Source: JAVJSU01 sp040219275
Lineage (GTDB): Bacteria; Chloroflexota; Anaerolineae; Aggregatilineales; Phototrophicaceae
Length of the DNA: 29,867 nucleotides
Assembly (NCBI GenBank): GCA_040219275.1
Contig: JAVJSU010000083.1
Span: forward strand, 1-29,867
Reading direction: 5' to 3'
Every line of letters starts with the position of its first letter. Position 1 is the first letter of the stretch. The position numbers and the translations under genes were made by a program. The notes beneath the pieces are model-generated. The model had not been told where the DNA came from. It did not search any database and saw nothing but the letters and a program-made list of their open reading frames with translations. Below are positions 1-7,867 of the stretch, in pieces.

Positions 1-2
1 CC

Positions 3-959
3 GCAAACGGCGCGTATATGTGGTATCTGCGCGGCGGGAATGCGGCGGGTTGGGGTCCGTGGTCGGCGGGAGGAGTATTTGACGGGTATGGTGGCGTAGC
101 GTTCACAGTGGCGCAACCGTTGCCCGGCGCGGCGACTTTGCTCACGCCTGCCAACGATGCGGTAATTTACCAGACCAACCGTCCCACATTTACGTGGAAC
201 ACGGTGGCGACAGCGACTTATTATCGTCTATACGTGCTCAACGGGATGGGATTGCCCGCCTACGATCAATGGCACACGGCGGCGAGTGTCTGTTCAGCTG
301 GCACATGCAGTTTCCGTCTGCCAAATCCGCTGGCATTCGGCGGCTACACATGGCAAATCCAGACCTACAACATCACCGGAGTCGGTGCGCTGTCGGCAAC
401 GCGCAGTTTCCTGTCGCTGTCGTTCAACCTGCAACCCCTGATGGTACAGGTGGAAAACGGGGCGATTACCCGCAGTGGTGCATGGACGCAACAAGCCAGC
501 GAGAGTGCAGTCGGGCAAGCCTATCTGCAAAGTTCGACATCCGGCGCGGACAGCCTGACGATGACCTTCACCGGAACGCAGGTCGATGTGGTTTACGTGG
601 CGGGGGTGGAATATGGGACATTCGTGGTCGAGATTGACGGCGAACCGATGCGCGGTGTCAATGCCAACGCAACACAGACCGCTTTCGGTCAGATCGCCAG
701 CTTCACTGATCTAGCCGACGGCGAACACACGTTGAGGATTATCCCGCTGGGTGGATCTACAGTAGCGATTGACGCGCTGATCGTGAATGGTCAGGTATTG
801 ACGACCCAACCCGTCGAAGAAGCACCCGTCGTCATTCCGATTCAGCCGACAGACGAAGCACCCATCAGCACACCACAACCGGAAGTCACGGATGAAGTGG
901 TGATCGTGCCCGTTCAGCCGGAAATCACACCCGATGTCGAAGTCACCGACGAGCCGTAA
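3..959 (+). CDS. C-terminal part of a giant secreted Fn3-like repeat protein (5' end outside window)
   Basis: The frame is open from the left edge, so the visible 318 codons are only the end of a longer gene. An internal Met at base 18 is not the start, because the residues before it (ANGAY) match the inside of the giant protein encoded at 6909-22667. Visible parts in order: the end of one Fn3-like repeat carrying the GGNAAGWGPWSAG signature, one full Fn3-like repeat (about residues 40-140), a beta-sandwich resembling carbohydrate-binding or discoidin-like modules (about 145-265, with YGTFVVEIDG and DGEHTLRI), and an acidic Pro/Thr/Glu-rich tail ending in TDEP. By eye it is close to 90% identical to the end of the giant protein, so the two are paralogs pointing toward each other. 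A surface or matrix role is likely; the ligand is unknown. I see no LPXTG motif or terminal membrane helix. Confidence 0.85.
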   Translation, partial: ANGAYMWYLRGGNAAGWGPWSAGGVFDGYGGVAFTVAQPLPGAATLLTPANDAVIYQTNRPTFTWNTVATATYYRLYVLNGMGLPAYDQWHTAASVCSAGTCSFRLPNPLAFGGYTWQIQTYNITGVGALSATRSFLSLSFNLQPLMVQVENGAITRSGAWTQQASESAVGQAYLQSSTSGADSLTMTFTGTQVDVVYVAGVEYGTFVVEIDGEPMRGVNANATQTAFGQIASFTDLADGEHTLRIIPLGGSTVAIDALIVNGQVLTTQPVEEAPVVIPIQPTDEAPISTPQPEVTDEVVIVPVQPEITPDVEVTDEP

Positions 960-979
960 GAAAAATCTAGTTCAAAACC

Positions 980-1013
980 AAAGCGCCATCTCACAACGAG
1001 GTGGCGCTTTTTT
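980..1013 (+). terminator. Rho-independent terminator of the left giant gene
   Basis: A 13-bp stem (980-992 with 998-1010, one G-T pair) closes a 5-nt loop and runs into six T residues at 1008-1013. It starts 21 bases after the stop codon. The hairpin is a homolog of the one after the other giant gene at 6855-6888, so the terminator was duplicated along with the 3' end. Confidence 0.85.
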
Positions 1014-1128
1014 AGGTGTAGCGTTGGGATCGGCAAAACTCTACATGGTACGCCGCTCTATTCTATTGTCTGTTGGTAAAAATGGTACGGGGACGATACG
1101 AATTCCACCGCCCCCAATGAACTGTCTG

Positions 1129-1893
1129 TTACTGGACACGTGCGCCTACGAAAGCAGGTTCGTAGTTGGCATCTGTCGGTGCCGGGTTGCTGTTGATGCC
1201 CCGTATCAGTAGCCATAGCGCCATGATAAGCTCGACGGGGAAGGCGATCATCACAATCATCTGGAATGTGTCGGCATAGTCTACGTAATCGGGCAGTAAG
1301 AAGGATGCCGTGTTATCGATGAAGTAGCCTGCTGAGGCAACGATCAACAGCACACCGAGGTATTTCGGGAAGTATCCAGAGATGTAAACCAGATACCCTT
1401 GAATGAGAATGCTCGTAGCGAAGAACATTAGCGCCAGATTGTAGCCGATGCCGTGTGCGTTAAAGAACACATACGCCTGTGCTTGTGCGTTTTCTGCGCC
1501 TAATGCTGTCACATCACCGTGCAGAAATTGAAGCACTACAAATAAGGTAAGCAAATTGATCCCTAGCGCCGCCGCCTGCGCCAACCGGAATCCGGCAGAC
1601 AGCAGAGAGAGTCCCTTGTTGACCGGCTTCAGCAGATAGAAGAAGGCAACACCGATGGCGACATCTGCCAGCACCATGATGATGTCCGCCATGATGCTAG
1701 CGCGGAACAGACTTTCTGACGCGATGACATTTTCAGCGGTCGCCGCCGGATCACCGGATACGAGCAGACCTTCGCGGGTCAATCCGCCGAACATCCCGGC
1801 AATAATGATAATGATGTAAAGCACGCCCGCGATTCGGGCGATCTGACGCAGGGATGCAGTATTCTGGGGTTGGGTTAGAATTTTTGTAGACAT
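1129..1893 (-). CDS. DUF4386 family membrane protein
   Basis: The 254-aa product has six predicted membrane helices at about 19-39, 68-88, 103-125, 145-167, 178-198 and 209-231. The order and the features R-x-A-R-I-A-G before helix 1, the acidic loop after it and FPKYLG before helix 5 fit the DUF4386 family, whose members are usually 220-250 aa. Family function is unknown; it acts in the cytoplasmic membrane. The ATG at 1893 is preceded by AGGAG (1901-1905) with a 7-nt spacer, which supports this start. The gene lies 35 bp after the four-TM gene and is the last of five same-strand genes behind the LuxR-type regulator, so co-transcription is likely. Confidence 0.8.
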   Translation of the reverse strand: MSTKILTQPQNTASLRQIARIAGVLYIIIIIAGMFGGLTREGLLVSGDPAATAENVIASESLFRASIMADIIMVLADVAIGVAFFYLLKPVNKGLSLLSAGFRLAQAAALGINLLTLFVVLQFLHGDVTALGAENAQAQAYVFFNAHGIGYNLALMFFATSILIQGYLVYISGYFPKYLGVLLIVASAGYFIDNTASFLLPDYVDYADTFQMIVMIAFPVELIMALWLLIRGINSNPAPTDANYEPAFVGARVQ

Positions 1894-1928
1894 TTGAATT
1901 CTCCTTTTTGGGTTCTATTGTTTTATAT

Positions 1929-2414
1929 TCAATGAATAGTCGGCGAAAATGTTGAGTGATTACGACGGTAGTAGGCAAGCTGTGATGCAAATTTGACTAT
2001 CTCAGCAAACAGGAACGCCAGTAGCAGAATACTCCCCATCTCGAAGGGTGTGACATCAGCCAACATGCTTGCAAAACTTGCGAATACGCCGAATGTCAGC
2101 ACGAGATAAGCATTGCGTGATGCCTTTGCCGCAATCACATCATCGTGTTCGGTCCGATCTTCGATTCGACCAGCGCCGATAAACAATACGATTTGTAGCG
2201 TGGTTTCCACAATGACGATCAACACAATGGCGGAAATCGTCAGACCTAGCGCGCCATCCGGGGCGGCTTGCTCATCTGGCAATAGCGCAATCACATTAGC
2301 GATGTAGTAGATGCCGATTAGCAGTACGGTGATGAGTGATACTCCGGCACTTTTGGCGCGAAATGGCGCGTTGATCTCCTGCTTGCGGCTACAGTTCATG
2401 GTTTGTTGTGACAT
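1929..2414 (-). CDS. Four-TM membrane protein of unknown function
   Basis: This 161-aa protein has four hydrophobic helices at about 23-44, 56-81, 101-119 and 125-147. Between helices 2 and 3 is a charged loop, EDRTEHDDVIAAKASRNAY. A charged D/E-R-D stretch followed by K-x-x-R-x-A-Y is reminiscent of small bacterial integral membrane proteins often found beside transcription regulators; I do not assign a named family. Start: ATG at 2414 with an AAAGGA-type ribosome site a few bases upstream. Gaps to its neighbours are 30 and 35 bp, so it is probably translated from the same message as the genes for the small conserved protein and the DUF4386 protein. Confidence 0.75.
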   Translation of the reverse strand: MSQQTMNCSRKQEINAPFRAKSAGVSLITVLLIGIYYIANVIALLPDEQAAPDGALGLTISAIVLIVIVETTLQIVLFIGAGRIEDRTEHDDVIAAKASRNAYLVLTFGVFASFASMLADVTPFEMGSILLLAFLFAEIVKFASQLAYYRRNHSTFSPTIH

Positions 2415-2444
2415 AGCGTTTTCCTTTCGATGGTTCTGTATATC

Positions 2445-2678
2445 TTAAGGTTCAATACGATTGACTGAGATCAGCGGCAGACCGAGGTCGCGGATTTGCC
2501 GTAATAGCCCGTGAAGCGCCGCCTGATCGACAACATGACAGGTGAGTAAGGTCGTCGCATCGTCTTCTAGCGTGACGGTCACCCCGCCGAACCAATCGCC
2601 CCAATCTCTATGCAGATGTCCCTTGAGTCTGATCTGATAAACCAGCGGTTGATCTGCGTTGTGCAGTTCTTGTGACAT
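2445..2678 (-). CDS. Small conserved protein, Chloroflexota-type, unknown function
   Basis: I place the start at the ATG at 2678 (77 aa, beginning MSQEL). An upstream in-frame ATG at 2687 would give 80 aa, but the strong GGAGG at 2688-2692 directly abuts that codon and sits 9 nt before the one at 2678. The product is soluble with no signal peptide. Its pattern is VYQIRLKGHL, then a W-x-D-W-F-G-G segment, L-x-D-D-x-x-T-L-L-T, and VDQAALHGLLRQIRDLGLPL followed by VNRIEP. I recall closely similar 75-90 aa proteins of unknown function in Chloroflexota genomes, often several per genome and often beside membrane or regulator genes. No enzymatic motif is visible. Confidence 0.75.
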   Translation of the reverse strand: MSQELHNADQPLVYQIRLKGHLHRDWGDWFGGVTVTLEDDATTLLTCHVVDQAALHGLLRQIRDLGLPLISVNRIEP

Positions 2679-2687
2679 GAGCTTCAT

Positions 2688-2692
2688 CCTCC
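2688..2692 (-). promoter_or_regulatory. Ribosome binding site GGAGG that decides a start
   Basis: On the minus strand GGAGG is followed at once by ATGAAGCTCATG. Spacing to the first ATG is zero and to the second is nine bases, so the second ATG (2678) is the workable start of the small conserved protein. Confidence 0.65.
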
Positions 2693-2742
2693 GATGTGCC
2701 GGGCGGGAAATTGGTGCTCCGTCCGGCGCATACGCAGGCTGG

Positions 2743-3981
2743 TTAATAACCCTGTGCGTCGTAAGCGACTCCGGCGAAGCTCACGTTGTCCGGCGATAGT
2801 GCAGTGAGGGCTTCGGTGTCCTGTGTCAATTCAGTCAGTAGAAAGGCAGTGATGAAATGCTGGGCAAGATCATGAGCCTGTTCCATGTCCCACACGGGGT
2901 CAGAGCAATAGGCATCGAAGCCGATTTCGGTGAAGAACGGTAGTGTCTCGCAGGTCGCCCCAAAGATCATGTGTTCCGCGTCCTCAAAAGCGACCTGTGC
3001 TTTCATCTCGCTGGACACATACTCGTACGTTGGTTGCGTGCCCCACGCAAATGGTGTGCCGGTATCGGCGGTGCCGCCTAGCGCCAGCACAGGAATGGTG
3101 ATTTCGCCGAGTCCAGCTTCATTGAAGAAATACGCATCGCCTGCCATCGACACAATCGCATCCACGCGGTCATCACCCCACGACTGCCACAGTCCCTCCG
3201 GCATCGCATCAAAACCTGCTAGTTCAACCATATTGGCGACGTAAGGCAACACCATCCCGCACAACCAGACATTCGGATCGCCGGACTGCTCTGCCTCTGC
3301 ACATTGATTTTGCATCCCATCCATGTCGATGCGTGCGCCCGCCATCGCTAGAGCGGTATATCCACCATAAGAGTGACCGACCACAGCGATAAGTTCAGTA
3401 TCAATCAGTCCAGCAAACGCACCGTCAGCCGCAGATTGCGCCTCAATGTAGTCCAGCACAACGCCGATTTCCTGCGGGCGGGTGATTGACGCACGCCAGA
3501 AGTCGCTCAGGTTTTCATCGACCAGTTCGTAATGCTGGGGCGCAACCACGACAAATCCGTGCGAGGCGAGGTGCTCCGCCAACCACGCATAACCTGTGCG
3601 TCCCAGCGAGAACCCGTGTGACAGGATTACCAGCGGATACGGTGCGCTATCGAGATCATATAAAGCGTTGCTGATTGCCTGACCGGAGACAGTTGGTTCC
3701 ATACCCATTGATGAGTCGGGATTGGTCATATACGGGTAGTTGATAATCTCTTCTGAATCGTCTTCGTTTATTGCCGGATACCAGACTGTGACATCCAACG
3801 GCGACACACCGTCAATCACAAAATCGTGCGTGCCGACGGTGTGTTGACCGCGAACCCCATAAGTGGGCGTGTCGGTCTGCGTGTTACTGTCCTGAGCGTC
3901 CGCTTGATTCTGTGCCGCTGAGAACAACAGCAACAGAACAACCATAATGGATGAATAGAGAATTTTCTTATCGCGTGACAT
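2743..3981 (-). CDS. Secreted alpha/beta hydrolase (PAF-acetylhydrolase/dienelactone hydrolase-like)
   Basis: The 412-aa protein begins with a positively charged stretch and a hydrophobic core (about 10-29), then a Q/D/T-rich linker, as expected for an exported or lipid-anchored enzyme. The fold landmarks are an oxyanion-hole strand VILSHGFS (118-125), the nucleophile elbow GHSYGG with Ser204, a probable acid Asp306 in GGTADTGTP and a probable catalytic His337 in DAEHMIF. VTVWYPA near residue 64 resembles the N-terminus of platelet-activating-factor acetylhydrolase-type esterases. The expected reaction is ester hydrolysis; the substrate cannot be read from sequence. ATG at 3981 follows GAAGGA (3990-3995) by 8 nt. 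The gene is 109 bp after the LuxR-type regulator and may be its target. Confidence 0.85.
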   Translation of the reverse strand: MSRDKKILYSSIMVVLLLLFSAAQNQADAQDSNTQTDTPTYGVRGQHTVGTHDFVIDGVSPLDVTVWYPAINEDDSEEIINYPYMTNPDSSMGMEPTVSGQAISNALYDLDSAPYPLVILSHGFSLGRTGYAWLAEHLASHGFVVVAPQHYELVDENLSDFWRASITRPQEIGVVLDYIEAQSAADGAFAGLIDTELIAVVGHSYGGYTALAMAGARIDMDGMQNQCAEAEQSGDPNVWLCGMVLPYVANMVELAGFDAMPEGLWQSWGDDRVDAIVSMAGDAYFFNEAGLGEITIPVLALGGTADTGTPFAWGTQPTYEYVSSEMKAQVAFEDAEHMIFGATCETLPFFTEIGFDAYCSDPVWDMEQAHDLAQHFITAFLLTELTQDTEALTALSPDNVSFAGVAYDAQGY

Positions 3982-3994
3982 TTGCTGATTCCTT

Positions 3995-4076
3995 CGTTTA
4001 GAAATACGATGGCATCAGCATATCGTTTAGACGGTACTGTTGTGACGATACTAAAGTAGGGTTCGGGGGTACTGTT
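3995..4076. promoter_or_regulatory. Gap with two interleaved direct-repeat pairs ahead of the hydrolase gene
   Basis: The 109-bp gap between the regulator and hydrolase genes contains CGTTTAGA twice (3995-4002 and 4024-4031, 29 bp apart) and GGTACTGTT twice (4033-4041 and 4068-4076, 35 bp apart). Direct repeats at about three helical turns would suit binding of an oligomeric activator such as the MalT-like protein encoded next door. That link is inference; the repeats themselves are exact. Confidence 0.35.
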
Positions 4077-4090
4077 CTACGAAGATAGCG

Positions 4091-6706
4091 CTAAATCAAC
4101 CCCAACTCACGGGCGCGGGCGACAGCTTCGGTGCGCCGTTTGACATGCAGTTTGTCGAAGATGTTGCGATTGTGCCCCTTGACGGTGCTTAGGGCGATGT
4201 ACAGGCGTTCGCTGATCTCACGATTGGACAGACCATCTGCAACCAACGCCAGAATTTCCAACTCCCGCTCGCTCAGGGGTTCTATGAGTGGTTGTAATGA
4301 CGAAGGCAGATAAGAAGCATTACTTGAAGATCCGAATGCCGCCAGAAGTTGACGCGTATAGCTCGGCATCATTCCTCGTGCTGATGCTTCCAAGAGTAGA
4401 TTGTAAATTGGCGGTCCAATGTCGACAAAAGTACGGACAAATCCGGCGGAAGCCACAGCATCCATTGCCTCACCAATCGTTGCCAGCGCCTCATCCATAC
4501 TGCCACTTTGATGACGTGCAACAGCTTCCAACACCAGCGCCTTAAGGTGCTCGTCATACCATGCTTTCTCAGCCATTTTTTCACGATAGGCAACCAATAG
4601 TTCCAATGCGGCTTCATAACTGCCCTCTGCCAGACTGACCCGTGCCTTAATGAGTTGCAGGTCATGGGCGGTTGTCAGGCGCTCTGCTTCTCTCACGTTC
4701 CCTACTCGCAGGAATAAATCTACCTTTGCCTCTACAAGCGCCGGTATCTGCTGTAAAAAGTCACGCTGGCGAATGACGTGCTCAACTTCGTCAAGCGCAG
4801 ACAATGCACCGGAGAAGTCGCCCTGTGCCAACCTGACCCGTGCCAGAAAGATTTTGCCGCCTGCCGCGCTATCGATACCTTCGATCTGCTGTGCGAGATG
4901 CACCCCGCGTTCGCCATAGCGCTGTGCGGAATCCAGATCGTTCCATTCATAGTAAATCTGCGCCAGCCTGAGATTCGCCACACAGTTAACGGGTTGATCC
5001 GGATCGCCTACGAGGCCAAATACGCGGTGAAAGCTCTCCGACGCTTCGTAAAGCTGATTATCGGATAATTGAATGATGCCCAGACCTGTCGTCGCCAGAA
5101 TATTGACAAGCAGATTATCCGATGCCTCGCTCATTGCAATGGCTTTCTGATACGTTTCACGGGAGGCACTCCGTTTACCTTGATACTGGTAGGCAATCGC
5201 CAACGACCGTGTGACCACTGCACGCACATAAAGATTTTCCGGGTTCAATAACGCTAACGCACGATGCGCCTGCGCGATGATGGAATCGCTCTGATAAAAG
5301 ATAGCGGCTTCCATCGCACGAATTGCCGCAATCTGACCAAGCAGATCGCGTTTCTGGTCAGTTTGCGCGACCTGCGAAATGGCTTTCTCGGCCAATATCA
5401 GCGTTTGCTCAATCTGTGTGTTGCGATGAGCCGCCATGAGTGTCCAGGCATAAATGAGCCATAGGGAAGGACGCTCATCCAGAACATCATCGGGCAAAGA
5501 CTCTAGCCATGTCAGCACAGGGCGTGATACACCGCGAAAGTATAAAGGCACGCCCGCACCCTGAACGAGCCGTTCCGCACGCCGAATATCACCCGCCACC
5601 GATGCGTGCTGGAATGCTTCAACCTCAAGTCCGGTTGTCTCATACCATTCGCTGGCTCGGATATGCAACCCATTTATATCAACATCGGGCGATCGCCCTA
5701 ATCGTTTGCGTAGCAGGTCGCCGAAAAGATGATGATAGCGATACCAGCATCGTTCATTATCCAGCGGGATCAAGAACAGATTCGCCTGCCGGATACTTTC
5801 GAGTACTTCCGCTCCAGTATGTTTGCTATCTTGTAAGATTGCATCACAAAGCGAGCCACACATTCGGTCAAGAATAGACGTTTTTAAGAGAAAATCATGG
5901 ATGTGCCGCGATTGTTGACTGAGCACTTCTTCGATCAGGTAGTCTAGTATGAAGTGATGGTTTCCCGTAAATGTCTGGATAAAGCCTGATTTATCGCCAA
6001 CTCCGTGCATGGAAATCGCCGCTAACTGCAACCCCGCGATCCAGCCCTCGGTACGTTGCTCCAATGCGTCAATATCCTCCGGCGAGAGTGCCAAGCCCAT
6101 TGCGTTATTCAGGAACTCGGTGGCTTCATCCGGTGTGAAGCGCAGGTTCGCAACGCGGAGTTCGTTGAGCTGACCACGCGCCCGCAGACGCGCCAATGGC
6201 AAGCGTGGGTCTTCACGGGTGGTGATGACGAGGTGTATTCGCGGTGGCTGGTTGTCGATGATAAAAGCCAGCGCCGAATCAATCTCTGTACTATCAAGAA
6301 CATGATAATCGTCCAGTACCAGCACAAAATCTTGTGGCATTGTCGCAATTTCGTTGAGCAAAGGGGTCAACATCGAGTCAATTTGCGGTGGTTGTGGCGA
6401 TTCGAGCAGGTTCATGATGCCTGCGCCAATCTTCGGCACGACTGTCTGCAACGCGGCGACGACATACGTCAGGAAGCGCACCGGGTCGCTGTCACTTTCA
6501 TCCAGTGAGAGCCACGCTACGGGACGCTTACTGTCGGCAACCCATTCCGCGACCAGCCTTGTCTTGCCAAATCCAGCAGGTGCTGAGATGAGGGTCAATT
6601 TGCCGTGCAAGCCTGCATTGAGTAGCCTGATTAATCGCTGGCGTGGCACAGTGCCGGGACGTGAAACGGGAGTATATAATTTCGTATTGAGCACTTGCGT
6701 TGACAT
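4091..6706 (-). CDS. LuxR family transcriptional regulator, MalT-like STAND ATPase
   Basis: The 871-aa length and domain order are those of MalT-type LAL/STAND regulators. Near the N-terminus is a nucleotide-binding domain with Walker A APAGFGKTR (42-50) and Walker B FVLVLDDYHVLD (127-138). A long helical, TPR-like sensor region (about 370-790) follows. The protein ends in a LuxR/GerE helix-turn-helix (about 810-871) with LSERELEIL, GLSNREISERL and STVKGHNRNIFDKL. Such proteins bind a ligand, use ATP to oligomerise and activate promoters carrying repeated boxes. The inducer is unknown and I would not name it malT. The ATG at 6706 has no clear Shine-Dalgarno. The gene heads a same-strand run with the hydrolase and three small genes and is insulated from the giant gene upstream by a terminator. 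Confidence 0.92.
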   Translation of the reverse strand: MSTQVLNTKLYTPVSRPGTVPRQRLIRLLNAGLHGKLTLISAPAGFGKTRLVAEWVADSKRPVAWLSLDESDSDPVRFLTYVVAALQTVVPKIGAGIMNLLESPQPPQIDSMLTPLLNEIATMPQDFVLVLDDYHVLDSTEIDSALAFIIDNQPPRIHLVITTREDPRLPLARLRARGQLNELRVANLRFTPDEATEFLNNAMGLALSPEDIDALEQRTEGWIAGLQLAAISMHGVGDKSGFIQTFTGNHHFILDYLIEEVLSQQSRHIHDFLLKTSILDRMCGSLCDAILQDSKHTGAEVLESIRQANLFLIPLDNERCWYRYHHLFGDLLRKRLGRSPDVDINGLHIRASEWYETTGLEVEAFQHASVAGDIRRAERLVQGAGVPLYFRGVSRPVLTWLESLPDDVLDERPSLWLIYAWTLMAAHRNTQIEQTLILAEKAISQVAQTDQKRDLLGQIAAIRAMEAAIFYQSDSIIAQAHRALALLNPENLYVRAVVTRSLAIAYQYQGKRSASRETYQKAIAMSEASDNLLVNILATTGLGIIQLSDNQLYEASESFHRVFGLVGDPDQPVNCVANLRLAQIYYEWNDLDSAQRYGERGVHLAQQIEGIDSAAGGKIFLARVRLAQGDFSGALSALDEVEHVIRQRDFLQQIPALVEAKVDLFLRVGNVREAERLTTAHDLQLIKARVSLAEGSYEAALELLVAYREKMAEKAWYDEHLKALVLEAVARHQSGSMDEALATIGEAMDAVASAGFVRTFVDIGPPIYNLLLEASARGMMPSYTRQLLAAFGSSSNASYLPSSLQPLIEPLSERELEILALVADGLSNREISERLYIALSTVKGHNRNIFDKLHVKRRTEAVARARELGLI

Positions 6707-6854
6707 ATTTTGATTTTAACGGACGATGATAAAGTACACCACATACGTGTAAGTTTCTCTATCAAAAGCCTAACTGAGGCAATTGTGGATAATATGATTG
6801 AGCTAAATATGAAGGATTCTGTGCCATTACGAGTGATTGATAGTTGAATGTGAT

Positions 6855-6888
6855 ACAAAAAGCGCCACCTCACAAAGAGATAGCGCTT
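6855..6888 (-). terminator. Rho-independent terminator of the 5252-aa gene
   Basis: Bases 6877-6888 and 6860-6871 form a 12-bp stem with a 5-nt loop on the minus strand, with two or three G-T pairs, followed by a short T run (6857-6860 read on this strand). It begins about 20 bases after the stop codon and is homologous to the terminator at 980-1013. Confidence 0.75.
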
Positions 6889-7867
6889 GTGTTTACGTCT
6901 GATTTATTCTACGGCTCGTCGGTGACTTCGATGTTCGGCGCGATTTCCGGCTGAACGGGGACGATCACGAATTCATCCGTGACTTCCGGTTGCGGTGTGA
7001 TGATCGGTGTATCGTCCGTCGGCTGTGCCGGAATAACAATCGGTGTTTCTGTCTCGACAGGTTGTGTCGTCAACACCTGACCATTCACGATCAGCGCGTC
7101 AATCGCCACCGGAGATCCGCCCAACGGGATGATCCTCAACGTGTGTTCGCCGTCTGTGAGATCCGTGAAGCTGGCGATCTGACCGAAAGCGGTCTGTGTT
7201 GCGTTAGCATTGACTCCACGCATTGGTTCGCCGTCGATTTCGACCACGAACGTGCCGTATTCCACGCCTGAGATATAGACTACATCGACCTGCGTTCCGG
7301 TGAAGGTCATCGTCAACGTGTCCGTTCCATTGGTTGAGCTTTGCAGATAGCTCTGTCCAACTGCGCCTTCGCTTGCCTGTTGCGTCCATGCCCCTGTGCG
7401 GGTGATCGCGCCGTTCTCGACCTGTACCATTAACGGTTGCAAGTTGAACGACAGCGACAGGAAACTTCTTGATGATGACAGCGCACCGACTCCGGTGATG
7501 TTGTAGGTCTGAATTTGCCATGTGTAGCCGCCAAATGCCAGCGGATTTGGTAGTTGGAACGAACACGTGCTTGAACAAACACTCGTCGCTGTGTGCCATT
7601 GGTCATAGGCTGGTAGTCCCATGCCGTTGACCACATACAGACGATAGTAGGTCGCGGTTGCCACTGTGTTCCATGTGAAGGTCGGACGGTTGGTCTGGTA
7701 GATCACCGCATCATTGGCAGGCGTGAGCAAAGTCGCCGCACCGGGCAACGGTTGCGCCACACTGAACGCCACGCCACCATAACCGTCGAGTGCTTCTCCC
7801 GCCGACCACGGACCCCAGCCCGCCGCGTTGCCACCACGCACATACCACATATACGCGCCGTTTGCGG
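6855..7867 (-). repeat. Right arm of the ~1-kb inverted paralogous repeat
   Basis: This arm holds the last ~319 codons of the 5252-aa gene plus its terminator and matches bases 1-1013 in the opposite orientation. It runs from the Fn3-like repeat containing ANGAYMWY to the end of the hairpin. Confidence 0.8.

Larger units (their letters stand above)
1..1013 (+). repeat. Left arm of a ~1-kb inverted paralogous repeat
   Basis: Bases 1-1013 match 6855-7867 in inverted orientation. The match covers the last 318 codons of a giant secreted protein and the terminator hairpin. The protein copies differ at scattered positions and by a one-residue indel (CSAGTC against CSSTC), so this is an old duplication. 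The repeat probably continues left of the window. About 5.8 kb lies between the arms. Confidence 0.8.

Noticed and set aside
194..637. Open frame overlapping the left giant gene fragment.
   Set aside because: An out-of-frame shadow. The same kind of shadow occurs at the paralogous place in the giant gene (7204-7599 on the minus strand), as expected from shared DNA rather than from a second gene.
4091..6706. Naming the regulator malT.
   Set aside because: Architecture is MalT-like, but neighbours are an esterase-like hydrolase and membrane proteins rather than maltose genes, so only the family is supported.
960..6908. Site-specific invertase system acting on the inverted repeats.
   Set aside because: No recombinase gene or short crossover site is present. 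Any inversion would depend on general homologous recombination.
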